Positions 23,933-32,901 of a DNA stretch of 64,000 nt are shown one piece after another; position 1 is the stretch's first letter; each line of letters starts with the position of its first letter. Both the position numbers and the translations under genes were made by a program. The stretch is taken from contig NZ_FOVZ01000009.1 in NCBI RefSeq assembly GCF_900115295.1, positions 28,073 to 92,072 of the forward strand, read 5' to 3'. A model generated the notes under the pieces. It had not been told where the DNA came from, searched no databases, and saw nothing but the letters and a program-made list of their open reading frames with translations. This stretch comes from Sphingomonas sp. OK281. Lineage in GTDB: Bacteria > Pseudomonadota > Alphaproteobacteria > Sphingomonadales > Sphingomonadaceae.

Positions 23933-26511
23933 GCATCTTCAAAGACTTGCTCGCCACCCTTCTTGGTGACTCCGCCAAGCCTGAAAATGGCCGCCCTTAC
24001 ACTGCCGTTCCCCGGTTCGTCCATTGGCTGCCCTACCGCGGCTACGACCCCAAGGCGCAAATCTATTACAACAGCGCATCGCGTGGTTTCTTCCTCGAAG
24101 CGACACCGATGATCGGCGCGACCGAGCAGAGCCACGAGATGCTCGCACAGTTGCTGTCCGAGGGCATTCCCACGCCGGGCGCTCTGCAGGTTCATGGCTG
24201 GATGAGCCCGCGCATCAGCGAGAAGCTTTCGCAGTGGTACATGCCGCGCTATTCCGCAGCGGGCATTTACGAGCGCATGGCGCGGCACCGCACCGAGTAT
24301 TTGATGGGCGGCGTCTGGAACTCGCTGTCGGCATCAGCTCCATTTTGCCTGCGCAATCACCGCCTCGGCCTGTCCTACTCAACCCCGGAATCGAGCCGCG
24401 TGTCGAACGAGGAAATTACCTCGGTCATGGAAGGGCTGATCTCGGCGCTGGAGTCGCTCGGCGTCCATGCGCGTGCAGTTGACCCCAAGGGCCTCATCTC
24501 GTGGATCGATGACATCACCTCGCCGACGACGGCGCCCGGTGACGACACGATCACCTACAATCCGTTTGACCCGATCGCTGACCAGGCGGTGCGCCACAAT
24601 CTGGAGATGAAGATCGAGCCGGACCGTATTCTGCTGCGCACCGAGCGGTTCCGCCCGACCGGCAAGACCGTCGAAAATGCGCCGGAGATCGGCGAGATCT
24701 ACCCGGACACATTTGATGTCCGCTCCTTCTCGGTCCGTAACCTGCCGCAGCGCTGGGCGCCGTGGGACATGGCCAAGCTGATCGGCGACATGTTCGCCGA
24801 CAAGCTGCGCATGCCCTGCCCGGTGTCGACCAACCTGTGCCTCGACTTCCCTGACGCCGAAGCCTCCGGGCAGCGCGCCGGCCGCAAGTTCATGCGCACC
24901 ACCAGCCTCGCCGACAGCAAGTCCGCGCGCATGTTGCCACAGCTGAAGGACCAGTCCGAAGAGTGGCGTTTCGTGAAGGACGAGCTGCGCAAAGGCCGCA
25001 AGCTGGTGCAGGCTTTTTACTCGGTCACCTCGTTTAGCCCGAAGGGCAAGGGCGACGCCAATGAGCGCATCCTGAAGTCGGTGTACCGCGCGGCAGGCTG
25101 GGACCTGCTCGATGATCGCTATCTGCAGATCCAGGGCCTGCTCGCGGCGATGCCGATGACGATGGCTAATGGTCTGTCGTTCGACCTGAAGAACATGAAG
25201 CGGCTACGCACCATCCTGACCACGACGGCCGCAAGCCTCATGCCGCTCCAAGGCGAATATCTGGGCGGCAACAACCCGCATTTGATGCTGATCGGCAGGC
25301 GCGGTCAGCCCTTCTTCTGGTCGCCCTTTGAGAACACTGCCGGCAACCACAACGTCGCGGTTTTCGGCAAGTCGGGCTCGGGCAAGTCGGTGGCCCTGCA
25401 GGAGCTGTGCGCCTCGATGGTCGGTGCTGGTGCCAAGGTCGTCGTGATCGACGATGGCCGGTCGTTCGAGCATTCTGCCAAGCTGCAGAACGGCGCTTTC
25501 GTCGAGTTCACGATGTCGTCGGGCTTCTGCATCAACCCGTTCTCGATGATCGATCCAGTGCTGGCGGAGACCGATGAGGATTACCTCATGGACTGCTTCG
25601 CCATGCTGAAATCGATCGTGAACCAGATGGCGCGGCACATCGACAAGCTCGACGATACCGAGCGCGGCCTGATCGATGGCGCGATCAACAAGGTCTGGGC
25701 CGAGAAAGGCCGACAGGGCTCGGTCAACGACGTCATCGCAGCGCTCGATGAAACCACAAACCCGCTCGCCATCAATCTCGCGATCGCGATGCGCCCCTTC
25801 TCGACCAACGGCACCTATGGCCGCTTCTTCGAGGGCGAGGTTTCCTTCCAGCTCAAGAACAACCTGACGGTGTTCGAGCTGTCGGATCTGTCGTCGCGCG
25901 AGGAGCTTCGTAGCGTCGCGCTGACCGCGATCATGTTCATGGCGAGCCAGGCCATGCGTCGCGAGGACCGCTCTGTCCCCAAGGCGCTGCTGCTCGATGA
26001 GGCGTGGCAGATGCTCAAGGGCGGCTCGATGGCCGACTTCATCGAAGCCTATGCGCGTACTTGCCGCAAATACGGCGCGTCGCTGGTTACCGCCACGCAG
26101 AGCCTCAACGACTATTACAAGTCGGACGGGTCGAAGGCGGCACTCGAGAACAGCGACTGGTTCGTCATCCTGCAGCAGAAGGCGGAGACGATAGCCGACT
26201 TCAAGAAGCACGATCGCTTTGAGATGGACGATTATACCGATGCGCTGCTCCGCTCGCTGAAGCGGAACGGCTCCGAATACTCAGACGTGATGATCAAGGG
26301 GCCGGAGACGCTGGCGGTCGGTCGGCTCGTCCTCGATCCCTATTCGGCGACGGTTTACTCGTCATCGCCCCGCACGTTCGCGGCCATCCATGACCTGCTC
26401 GCGCAGGGTCTGACGATGGAAGAGGCGATCGAACGGGTCGCCTACCCCGACAATCCCGAGAAATGGACCGATCCGAGCGCCGATGAAGCGCTGGCGATCG
26501 CAGCGGAGTGA
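23929..26511 (+). CDS. traC: Conjugation ATPase TraC
   Basis: An 860-residue VirB4-family ATPase that powers pilus assembly. Walker A GKSGSGKS lies near residues 479-486 and Walker B LLLDEAW near 685-691, with a downstream ATATQSLNDYY-type segment (TATQSLNDYYK). The N-terminal domain begins FVHWLPYRGYDPKAQIYYN, usual for TraC. The start is GTG 23929, overlapping traV by 4 bp. Confidence 0.95.
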   Translation: MSIFKDLLATLLGDSAKPENGRPYTAVPRFVHWLPYRGYDPKAQIYYNSASRGFFLEATPMIGATEQSHEMLAQLLSEGIPTPGALQVHGWMSPRISEKLSQWYMPRYSAAGIYERMARHRTEYLMGGVWNSLSASAPFCLRNHRLGLSYSTPESSRVSNEEITSVMEGLISALESLGVHARAVDPKGLISWIDDITSPTTAPGDDTITYNPFDPIADQAVRHNLEMKIEPDRILLRTERFRPTGKTVENAPEIGEIYPDTFDVRSFSVRNLPQRWAPWDMAKLIGDMFADKLRMPCPVSTNLCLDFPDAEASGQRAGRKFMRTTSLADSKSARMLPQLKDQSEEWRFVKDELRKGRKLVQAFYSVTSFSPKGKGDANERILKSVYRAAGWDLLDDRYLQIQGLLAAMPMTMANGLSFDLKNMKRLRTILTTTAASLMPLQGEYLGGNNPHLMLIGRRGQPFFWSPFENTAGNHNVAVFGKSGSGKSVALQELCASMVGAGAKVVVIDDGRSFEHSAKLQNGAFVEFTMSSGFCINPFSMIDPVLAETDEDYLMDCFAMLKSIVNQMARHIDKLDDTERGLIDGAINKVWAEKGRQGSVNDVIAALDETTNPLAINLAIAMRPFSTNGTYGRFFEGEVSFQLKNNLTVFELSDLSSREELRSVALTAIMFMASQAMRREDRSVPKALLLDEAWQMLKGGSMADFIEAYARTCRKYGASLVTATQSLNDYYKSDGSKAALENSDWFVILQQKAETIADFKKHDRFEMDDYTDALLRSLKRNGSEYSDVMIKGPETLAVGRLVLDPYSATVYSSSPRTFAAIHDLLAQGLTMEEAIERVAYPDNPEKWTDPSADEALAIAAE

Positions 26512-26516
26512 CCACC

Positions 26517-26858
26517 ATGGCAACCGTTCTTCAGCCCCTCCACGTCGAGCGCAAGTTCGACTACGGCTATTTCCTTTATTTCGGACTGCACTTCGCGGGC
26601 TTTATGGCCACGACGCTGCTGATGACGTGGGGCGTCTTCGTCCTGTTTTTCCTGCTCATCGGCAGCTTCTCGCTCGATGGCATGATGAACCATCTGCAGA
26701 ACCTGACCAGCCGCTACCTCGCCGCGGACATTGGCCGGCTCGACCAGTTCAAGATGATCGTCGGTATCGCTCATATGGTCATCTCCGGCGCGATCATGTT
26801 CTTCCGCCGTCACGCTATTTTGCCGCATGATGCCGCCCGCCTGGAGCACGGCGCATGA
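26517..26858 (+). CDS. Small membrane protein in transfer operon
   Basis: A 113-residue protein with at least two hydrophobic segments (YFLYFGLHFAGFMATTLLMT with WGVFVLFFLLIGSF, and MIVGIAHMVISGAIMFF). The family is not recognised. ATG 26517 has GGAG about 9 nt upstream; GTG 26508 overlapping the traC stop is the alternative. It overlaps trbI by 4 bp, so it is translated with the transfer genes and probably has an envelope role. Confidence 0.7.
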   Translation: MATVLQPLHVERKFDYGYFLYFGLHFAGFMATTLLMTWGVFVLFFLLIGSFSLDGMMNHLQNLTSRYLAADIGRLDQFKMIVGIAHMVISGAIMFFRRHAILPHDAARLEHGA

Positions 26859-27511
26859 CCGAGGCCGTCGACACCCCCACGGCCGAGCCCGCTGTGACCG
26901 CTCCTGCCGCGATCACTGTCCGGCGCAAGACGGTGTTCGCAGGCTACACCGCCGTGCAGCTGCTGATCGGTGCGGCGCTCGTCCTCGCGCTGGTCTGGGC
27001 CATGTGGGTCACGAAGGCTGTGACTGCTGAAAAGCCGCAGCATATCGTCAAGGCAGACCTGTCCCGGATCGTTGGCGAGTACGTGCAGGCGCAAGCCCGC
27101 AGCGCGACCCCGCCCGACCAGGTCCAGGCGCAGATGCGCACGTTCATGGCATCGCTCGATACTGAGTTGCAGCGTCGCGGTGCGGCTGGTCAGGTCGTTC
27201 TCGTCGGCGAGGCAGTTCTGTCCAAGAGCGTGCCCGACATCACGGCCGACGTCGCCAGAGCCGTCTATGCCTCCGGCGTGAAGGCACCGATGCCGGCGAC
27301 GCCTGCGCAGATGGGGTCGATGATGCAAGGTCAGGTGCCTGCCGCGCCGGCGATCGCGCCTGTCGAAATGGCGCAGGTCGCACCCGTTCCCGCCGCGCCG
27401 AACCCCTTTGCCGCAGTGCCTGCCCCCGCCACTGCGCAGGACGTCGCACCGGTTGATCCTTCGGTTGCCGGCGCCATGGTCTCAAGCTTTGGTGGCCCCG
27501 GTGGCCAGTAA
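26855..27511 (+). CDS. trbI: TrbI-like F-type transfer protein
   Basis: A 218-residue protein with one membrane helix (YTAVQLLIGAALVLALVWAMW) and a periplasmic part that resembles TrbI of F (LVGEAVLSKSVPDITADVARAVY). The C-terminal 70 residues are Ala/Pro-rich and extend beyond the usual length. TrbI influences pilus retraction in F. Position between traC and traW agrees. The start ATGA overlaps the previous gene. Confidence 0.72.
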   Translation: MTEAVDTPTAEPAVTAPAAITVRRKTVFAGYTAVQLLIGAALVLALVWAMWVTKAVTAEKPQHIVKADLSRIVGEYVQAQARSATPPDQVQAQMRTFMASLDTELQRRGAAGQVVLVGEAVLSKSVPDITADVARAVYASGVKAPMPATPAQMGSMMQGQVPAAPAIAPVEMAQVAPVPAAPNPFAAVPAPATAQDVAPVDPSVAGAMVSSFGGPGGQ

Positions 27512-28043
27512 GGCAATTGCAGCGCAAGCAGCGGCCCAGGGTTTCCGCCCCCGCAAACGCCTCTGGGCAGCGCTTGGCTTGTTCGTCGCCGGTGGTATCT
27601 CGCTGAACGCGATCGCCGAGTGGCGCGACACGCACGGGCTGCTCATCAACGCGTCGGAATCCCTGCCGAACTGGGCATTCGTGATTCACAAGACGGCAGT
27701 GCCCAAGCGTGGCGAGTATGTCTTTTTCGTGCCGCCTGCCGTGCCGCTCGTCATCAAGCATTTCGGTGCGAAGAAGCAGATGTTTGGCAAGATTGTCTAC
27801 GGCATGCCGGGTGACACCGTCGTGCACCGCGGCGCGGATGTGTTCGTCGCCCGCAAGCTCGTCAGCCACATGAAGCCTGTCACCAAACTCGGCGAGCCGC
27901 TGGTGGCCGGCCCGACAGGCGTGATCCCGCAGGGCTGCTACTATGTCGGTAGTCCGCACAAGGACGGTTTCGACAGCCGTTATGCCGCGATCGGCTACGC
28001 CTGCTCGAACAAGATTGTTGGTGTTGGGCAGCCCATCCTGTGA
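27501..28043 (+). CDS. S26-family signal peptidase of the transfer operon
   Basis: About 180 residues. A membrane helix (LWAALGLFVAGGISLNAIAE) is followed by a serine-lysine peptidase domain: the serine lies in NASESLPNWAF, the general-base lysine region in FGKIVYGMPGDTV, and the end motif is YYVGSPHKDGFDSRYAAIGY. Similar to conjugative TraF/TrhF peptidases that mature pilin. The start is ambiguous: GTG 27501 and GTG 27492 both overlap the trbI end. Confidence 0.82.
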   Translation: MASKAIAAQAAAQGFRPRKRLWAALGLFVAGGISLNAIAEWRDTHGLLINASESLPNWAFVIHKTAVPKRGEYVFFVPPAVPLVIKHFGAKKQMFGKIVYGMPGDTVVHRGADVFVARKLVSHMKPVTKLGEPLVAGPTGVIPQGCYYVGSPHKDGFDSRYAAIGYACSNKIVGVGQPIL

Positions 28044-28678
28044 AGCGAGCGATCGAGTCCTTTGTGATCGTCGCCCTGCTATCGATTTCGCTGACCTCGG
28101 CAACGCGCGCGAGCGATCACGGCGTGGTCGGCCAGGTCTTTCCGATTATCGAGCCGGATCTGCTGGCGACGATCGAGGCCCGCCTGCAGCGTCTCCAAGG
28201 CACGGGCGGGATCGACCGCATGAACGCGGAGTTCGCCAAGCGGTCCGAGGCGCGCGTGCGTCGGCCGAAGCCCGTCGCCGGTATCACCGCGGCGACGGAG
28301 TCACGCAGCTGGGCCTATGATCCGACGATCGTCATCGATCGTGACGTTCAGGACCAGAAGGGCAACTACATCGCCCGCGCCGGCCAGACCGTGAACCCGC
28401 TCGACTTCGTCGCGGTCCATCAGGCGCTGGTGTTCGTCGACGGTGATGACGCCGCACAGATGGAATGGGCAACGTCGCAATACAGCGATCTGAAGGCAAA
28501 AATCATCCTCGTGAGCGGCTCGCCGATTGAGGAAATGACCAACCGCAAGCGGCGCTTCTATTTCGACCAGGAAGGTCGCCTCACCGGCAAACTCGGCATT
28601 CGGCACACGCCGGCTGTCGCCGTTCAGAATGGCCGCGTCCTGAAGCTCTCCGAAATCAAGCTGAAGGGAATAAGCTGA
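28040..28678 (+). CDS. traW: Pilus assembly protein TraW
   Basis: A 212-residue periplasmic protein with a signal peptide (SFVIVALLSISLTSATRAS). The body includes the TraW pattern SWAYDPTIVIDRDVQDQKG and a thioredoxin-like C-terminal half with RFYFDQEGRLTGKLGIRHTPAVA. The start is GTG 28040, overlapping the peptidase stop by 4 bp. TraW works with TraU and TrbC in pilus assembly. Confidence 0.92.
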   Translation: MKRAIESFVIVALLSISLTSATRASDHGVVGQVFPIIEPDLLATIEARLQRLQGTGGIDRMNAEFAKRSEARVRRPKPVAGITAATESRSWAYDPTIVIDRDVQDQKGNYIARAGQTVNPLDFVAVHQALVFVDGDDAAQMEWATSQYSDLKAKIILVSGSPIEEMTNRKRRFYFDQEGRLTGKLGIRHTPAVAVQNGRVLKLSEIKLKGIS

Positions 28679-28956
28679 TGCCGTTGTGGCTCGACCTCCT
28701 GCGCACGCCGATGGCGGCTCCTGAAACCGACGATCTGCGTACCATGCGGCGGACCTTTCAGGTCCTTTGCGTTGCGTCCGCGATCGGCGTCCTTGCCATC
28801 TCGCCGCTGGTGCGCCTTTTCGGACGCCCCGCATCCTTCATGGTTGCGGCTTTGCTTATGACGACGGCGCTGCATACCGCGCTCTACGTCTTCCGAAAGA
28901 ACCGCGCCGACAACGCCTTCCTCGACGCCGCACAGTCGTCGGAGGAGCACGCGTGA
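28678..28956 (+). CDS. Small two-helix membrane protein
   Basis: A 92-residue protein of unrecognised family with two hydrophobic helices (FQVLCVASAIGVLAISPLV and FMVAALLMTTALHTALYVF). ATG 28678 shares a base with the traW stop (TGATG), and the gene ends 4 bp into traU, so it is firmly in the transfer operon. Confidence 0.7.
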   Translation: MPLWLDLLRTPMAAPETDDLRTMRRTFQVLCVASAIGVLAISPLVRLFGRPASFMVAALLMTTALHTALYVFRKNRADNAFLDAAQSSEEHA

Positions 28957-29969
28957 AGATCCTGCGCTTCCTGACGCTCTTGCTGGGTGCGTTCGTGCTT
29001 TCGACGACAGTTAGCCCGCGCGCGGAGGCGCAATCGAAGTGCTCGGGCAAATTCGTGAACCCGATCACCGACGTCTGCTGGTCTTGCCTCTTCCCGCTCT
29101 CGGTTGGCGGCCTGAAGATCTGGCCGAGCAATCGCGCCGACACGGAAAACCCGTCCCTCCCCGTCTGCGCGTGTGGCAGTCCGGTGCCGCGCATCGGTAT
29201 CTCGGCTGGCTTTTGGGAGCCCGTGCGTCTTGCCGACGTCACCACCAAACCGTGGTGCTTCGTCAATCTGGGTGGCACGAAGATCGCGCCCGGCTTCGAC
29301 ATCGGACAGGGCCAGCTATCCGGACCATCGCAGACCGGCGGGAACGGGCAGAACACGTCGAAGTGGCACGTCCACTGGTACGTCTATCCGCTGCTCTACT
29401 GGATGGAGATCCTGACCGATTTCCTGTGCTTCGAGCAGGCGTCGTTCGACATCGCGTACATGACCGAGGTCGACCCGCTCTGGCAGGATGACTCGCTGAC
29501 CGCGCTTATCAATCCTGAAGCCGTGCTCTTCTCGTCGCCGATCGCCCAGGCTGCGTGCGCGGGCGACTGCATCGCGGCAACGGCCAAGCTGCCGCTCGAT
29601 GCGACCTTCTGGTGCGCTGGCTGTCAGGGGCCGATGTATCCGGTCAACGGCAACATCGCCGCCTCGATCGGTCATGTGCAGGCGTCGCGTCTCGCGCTTG
29701 CCCGCTTCGCCTTCAAAATCCATCGCGAAGGTCTCGCCTGGGGCACGATGGGCTCCAAGGGGCTTTGCAACAAGTATCCGATGCCGGTGCTGCGCAAGCA
29801 GCAATACCGCGTCCAGATGGTCAATCCGATCCCGATGGTCAGCGGCAAAATGGTCTGCTCGCCGCTCGGGGCCTCGACCATGCCACCACAGGCGGGCCGG
29901 TCCTTCCCCGTGAAGGGCGAGGACATGGGCTACCTCGTCTGGCGCAAGCGCAACTGCTGCGTGCTCTGA
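28953..29969 (+). CDS. traU: Pilus assembly/mating protein TraU
   Basis: A 338-residue periplasmic protein rich in cysteine. Start GTG 28953 overlaps the previous stop; a signal peptide (FLTLLLGAFVLSTTVSPRAEA) leads into CSGKFVNPITDVCWSCLFPL, the conserved TraU opening. The C-terminal end GYLVWRKRNCCVL is also typical. It needs disulfide formation, consistent with dsbC in the operon. Confidence 0.95.
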   Translation: MKILRFLTLLLGAFVLSTTVSPRAEAQSKCSGKFVNPITDVCWSCLFPLSVGGLKIWPSNRADTENPSLPVCACGSPVPRIGISAGFWEPVRLADVTTKPWCFVNLGGTKIAPGFDIGQGQLSGPSQTGGNGQNTSKWHVHWYVYPLLYWMEILTDFLCFEQASFDIAYMTEVDPLWQDDSLTALINPEAVLFSSPIAQAACAGDCIAATAKLPLDATFWCAGCQGPMYPVNGNIAASIGHVQASRLALARFAFKIHREGLAWGTMGSKGLCNKYPMPVLRKQQYRVQMVNPIPMVSGKMVCSPLGASTMPPQAGRSFPVKGEDMGYLVWRKRNCCVL

Positions 29970-29981
29970 GGAGAGACAATC

Positions 29982-30722
29982 ATGCGCCGCATCACCATCG
30001 TTATTGCTGCAATCGCCGGGCTCGCCGGCATTCAGGCGATCGCACAGACCGTCGACGGGCTCGATCTCGAGGCGATCAAGCGGCGCTCGGCCGCCATGCA
30101 GGGTGACGCCGACATTTTCGCCGAGCACGTCCGCAACCGCGGCGATGCCTTCCGCGAAGAGGCCGTCGCCATTCAGGCAAAAAGCAGCACCAACCTCATC
30201 GCGCTCGCGAAAGCGGATCTGCCAGTGAACGGGGACGGTGCGTTCGACTTCGACGAGATCATCAAGGGGGCCAGCCAGAACGTCGCCGGCACCAAGGGCG
30301 ATGCGCCGCAGTTCATCGCCTTTGCGAGCCTGTCGATGCCGCCAGCAGCCCTTCGTCAGCTCATTGCCGACACGGCTAAGGCGGGCGGTGTGGTGGTCTT
30401 CCGGGGCTTCCCCAACAACTCGATGAAGGCCTTCAGCGCCATGCTGGGTAAGGTCGTCACCGACAAGGATCAGCTGTCCAATGTCGGGATCGATCCCCGG
30501 CTCTTTCGTGCATTCAACGTCGAGGCGGTCCCGACCTATGTCGCCGTCTCGACCGACTTCGATCTCTGCTCTGGGCTGAATTGCACCACCTCGGTGCCGA
30601 CGCACGACAAGATCACGGGCAACGTCTCGGTTCGCTATGTGCTCGATACCTTCGTCGCGGCGCACGGCCCCGGTGCCGGGGTGGCCTCCGTCGCATTGCG
30701 TAATCTCAGCAAGGGCGTCTGA
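29982..30722 (+). CDS. trbC: F-type pilin assembly protein TrbC
   Basis: A 246-residue periplasmic protein. A strong ribosome site (GAGGAGA) precedes ATG 29982. It has a signal peptide (IVIAAIAGLAGIQAIAQT) and a thioredoxin-like C-terminal domain (FIAFASLSMPPAALRQLIAD, VVVFRGFP, VPTYVAVS) without a CxxC pair, as in TrbC of F. It lies between traU and traN as usual. Confidence 0.9.
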   Translation: MRRITIVIAAIAGLAGIQAIAQTVDGLDLEAIKRRSAAMQGDADIFAEHVRNRGDAFREEAVAIQAKSSTNLIALAKADLPVNGDGAFDFDEIIKGASQNVAGTKGDAPQFIAFASLSMPPAALRQLIADTAKAGGVVVFRGFPNNSMKAFSAMLGKVVTDKDQLSNVGIDPRLFRAFNVEAVPTYVAVSTDFDLCSGLNCTTSVPTHDKITGNVSVRYVLDTFVAAHGPGAGVASVALRNLSKGV

Positions 30723-32516
30723 GTGAAGCGCGTCACTTTCTCTTTGCTACTGGCCGTCCTCGCAGGCGCCACTAGCGGCGTCGTCGCACAGACGACGATC
30801 GAGGAAGCACGCAAGCAGGGCGCTGATCTCGGAAAGTCGATGCGTGCTGACGAAAGCCTTGGTCCGAACGATGCCAAGCTCGCGCAACTGCCGGGATATG
30901 GCGGCACCGATCTGGCAGAGAAGGTCTATTTTGACGATCCCGACCGCCTGGTGGTCGATGGTGGCTCGAAAGCTGGCACCGACGAGGCGTTCGGCACCGT
31001 GACCGATCGCGCACGCACGCGTGCGACCTTCAGCAATGCCGAAATCCTGGCGGCGACTTCGCGCGGCACCGCGATCGAGAAGGACCCTGACACCTATCTG
31101 GGCGGTCAGAGCCTTGGCGGTGCCGAAGGAACATGCACTGCCCTTCCGCCGTCGGTAGGCTCAAAGGGGTATTATGAGGCCACCTGCAATAAGGGTTCTA
31201 AGGTCACCGACACGGTCGAGGCCTGCCGCGGGAACCTCGTACCGACCGTCATCAACACCGCTCGCTGGTTCTACTATGGTGCGCCTGACAAAAACGAAGG
31301 GAACGGCTTTGCCCGGACTACGGTCATGCAGGCCAAGGCCGCATCCGGTATCTGTCGAGCTGAACCCGTCTCAAAGCATATCTGCGACGCACAGATCGAA
31401 CTTGGCGCAGGCGGAGGCAACGTCGAGGACTACCGCAAATACTGCAAACGGAACCTCAACGCGACCGCGCAGCTCTACTCGTGCTCTTCCGAGATCGCGG
31501 CCTCCGAAATCCCGTACCATCAGAATTTTGCTACCGGGACTGTCTATCTGAAAAAGGAAGGGACGCTTAGCGTTACCGTCGCCCGCAACGAAGGCACCTG
31601 CCCTGCGCTGGCGGCCGGCACGACGTGTGTCCCGCAAGCGACAGAGGTCTGCACCGAAGGCCCTGAAACCCGCATCATCGAAGGCGTGCCGGTCACGCAG
31701 GCATGCTGGGCATGGTCGCGTTCCTTCACCTGTCAGCGTCTCACGCCGGCCAGCGATTGCAGCTCGCTCGACGAAAACAAGCGGTGCAAATTCCTCCGCG
31801 ACGAGTGTCTCGACGAGCCGCAAAGCGGCGCCTGCAAGGTGTCGCAGCGCGTCTATAGCTGCCCGCTGCCCGACGATAAGGCGCCGACAGACAAGCAATA
31901 TGTCTGTGGCGGCGACGTTTATTGCCTCAACGGCAGCTGCGAGATGATCGAGCGCGAGGCCTCGACGGAGTTCAAGGATGCGCTGGTCGCGCTTCACTCG
32001 ATCGGCGACGCTGGCAAGCAGTTCGACCCAGCGAACCTGACCGTGTTCTCCGGCGAGCGTGGCACCTGTTCCAAGAAGATCTTCGGTGCCTCGAATTGCT
32101 GTTCGGGCAGCGGCGTACCGCTCCTGACGCCATGGCTGTGCAGTTCGGCCGAAAAGCAGTTCGATGAGAAGGACGACAAGGGTCTTTGCCACAAGGTCGG
32201 GTCCTATTGTTCGGACAAGGTCCTGGGCGTCTGCGTCACGTCGAAGGATGCGTATTGCTGCTTCGGGAGCAAGCTCTCGCGCATCCTCCAGGAGCAGGGC
32301 CGTCAGCAGATCGGCAAAGCTTGGGCCAAGCCCAAGGACGAGACCTGCAAGGGCTTCACGATCGAGGAGTTTCAGCGCCTCGACCTGAGCCAGATGGATT
32401 TTTCCGAAGTCTATGCGGAGTTCATGGACGCAGCAAAGCTGCCCAGCGAGGTCTCCGTGATGGCCGACATTCAAACCAAAATTCAGGGGTACTATGACCT
32501 TCACGGGAGCAAATGA
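30723..32516 (+). CDS. traN: Mating-pair stabilisation adhesin TraN
   Basis: A 597-residue secreted outer-membrane protein with a signal peptide (FSLLLAVLAGATSGVVAQ) and more than 30 cysteines, including CCSGSGVPLLTPWLCS and AYCCFGSKLSRILQEQGR, which are typical of TraN. It contacts the recipient surface. The start is GTG 30723, one codon after the trbC stop. The 3-prime end overlaps the next gene by 23 bp. Confidence 0.93.
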   Translation: MKRVTFSLLLAVLAGATSGVVAQTTIEEARKQGADLGKSMRADESLGPNDAKLAQLPGYGGTDLAEKVYFDDPDRLVVDGGSKAGTDEAFGTVTDRARTRATFSNAEILAATSRGTAIEKDPDTYLGGQSLGGAEGTCTALPPSVGSKGYYEATCNKGSKVTDTVEACRGNLVPTVINTARWFYYGAPDKNEGNGFARTTVMQAKAASGICRAEPVSKHICDAQIELGAGGGNVEDYRKYCKRNLNATAQLYSCSSEIAASEIPYHQNFATGTVYLKKEGTLSVTVARNEGTCPALAAGTTCVPQATEVCTEGPETRIIEGVPVTQACWAWSRSFTCQRLTPASDCSSLDENKRCKFLRDECLDEPQSGACKVSQRVYSCPLPDDKAPTDKQYVCGGDVYCLNGSCEMIEREASTEFKDALVALHSIGDAGKQFDPANLTVFSGERGTCSKKIFGASNCCSGSGVPLLTPWLCSSAEKQFDEKDDKGLCHKVGSYCSDKVLGVCVTSKDAYCCFGSKLSRILQEQGRQQIGKAWAKPKDETCKGFTIEEFQRLDLSQMDFSEVYAEFMDAAKLPSEVSVMADIQTKIQGYYDLHGSK

Positions 32517-32901
32517 TGTGACGGCTCCGGGGGGGCCATGTTCGATCGACATGTCGGTGCTCGATCTTGCCATTTTCCTTCGCATTCATCGGTCTGGCCG
32601 GGGCACGTCCGCAGGCGAGGTCGCGCAGACCATCTCGCACTGGTTTCAGTGCGCGATCGATCCGCTCGAGGTCGAGCAGGCCTTTCCGCGCATGGCGAAC
32701 AAGGGCTGGCTGGTTCGCCGCGAGACCGGGATGCGCGCAACGATCATGGGGCGAAAGCATGGCCGCAGCCATCTTCGCGGCATCGTCCGGATGCTCGATC
32801 AGGGCACCCGGATGCTCGACGTCGCCGCGATGATGTCAGTTCTCAAACTCGCAATGATTGAGCTCGACGGGGAGCATGATGATGACGACGATCAAGACTA
32901 A
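32494..32901 (+). CDS. Hypothetical winged-helix-like protein in transfer operon
   Basis: A 135-residue soluble protein. AGGGG precedes ATG 32494. The middle (SAGEVAQTISHWFQCAIDPLEVEQAFPRMANKGWLVRR) looks like a winged helix, and the tail is acidic (DGEHDDDDDQD). It overlaps both traN and traF, so it is in the operon. The family is not recognised; a regulatory role is possible. Confidence 0.6.
   Translation: MTFTGANDVTAPGGPCSIDMSVLDLAIFLRIHRSGRGTSAGEVAQTISHWFQCAIDPLEVEQAFPRMANKGWLVRRETGMRATIMGRKHGRSHLRGIVRMLDQGTRMLDVAAMMSVLKLAMIELDGEHDDDDDQD

Noticed and set aside
29316..30665. 449-codon minus-strand open frame
   Set aside because: Antisense to traU and trbC, with no ribosome site or family.
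31371..32585. 404-codon minus-strand open frame
   Set aside because: Antisense to traN.
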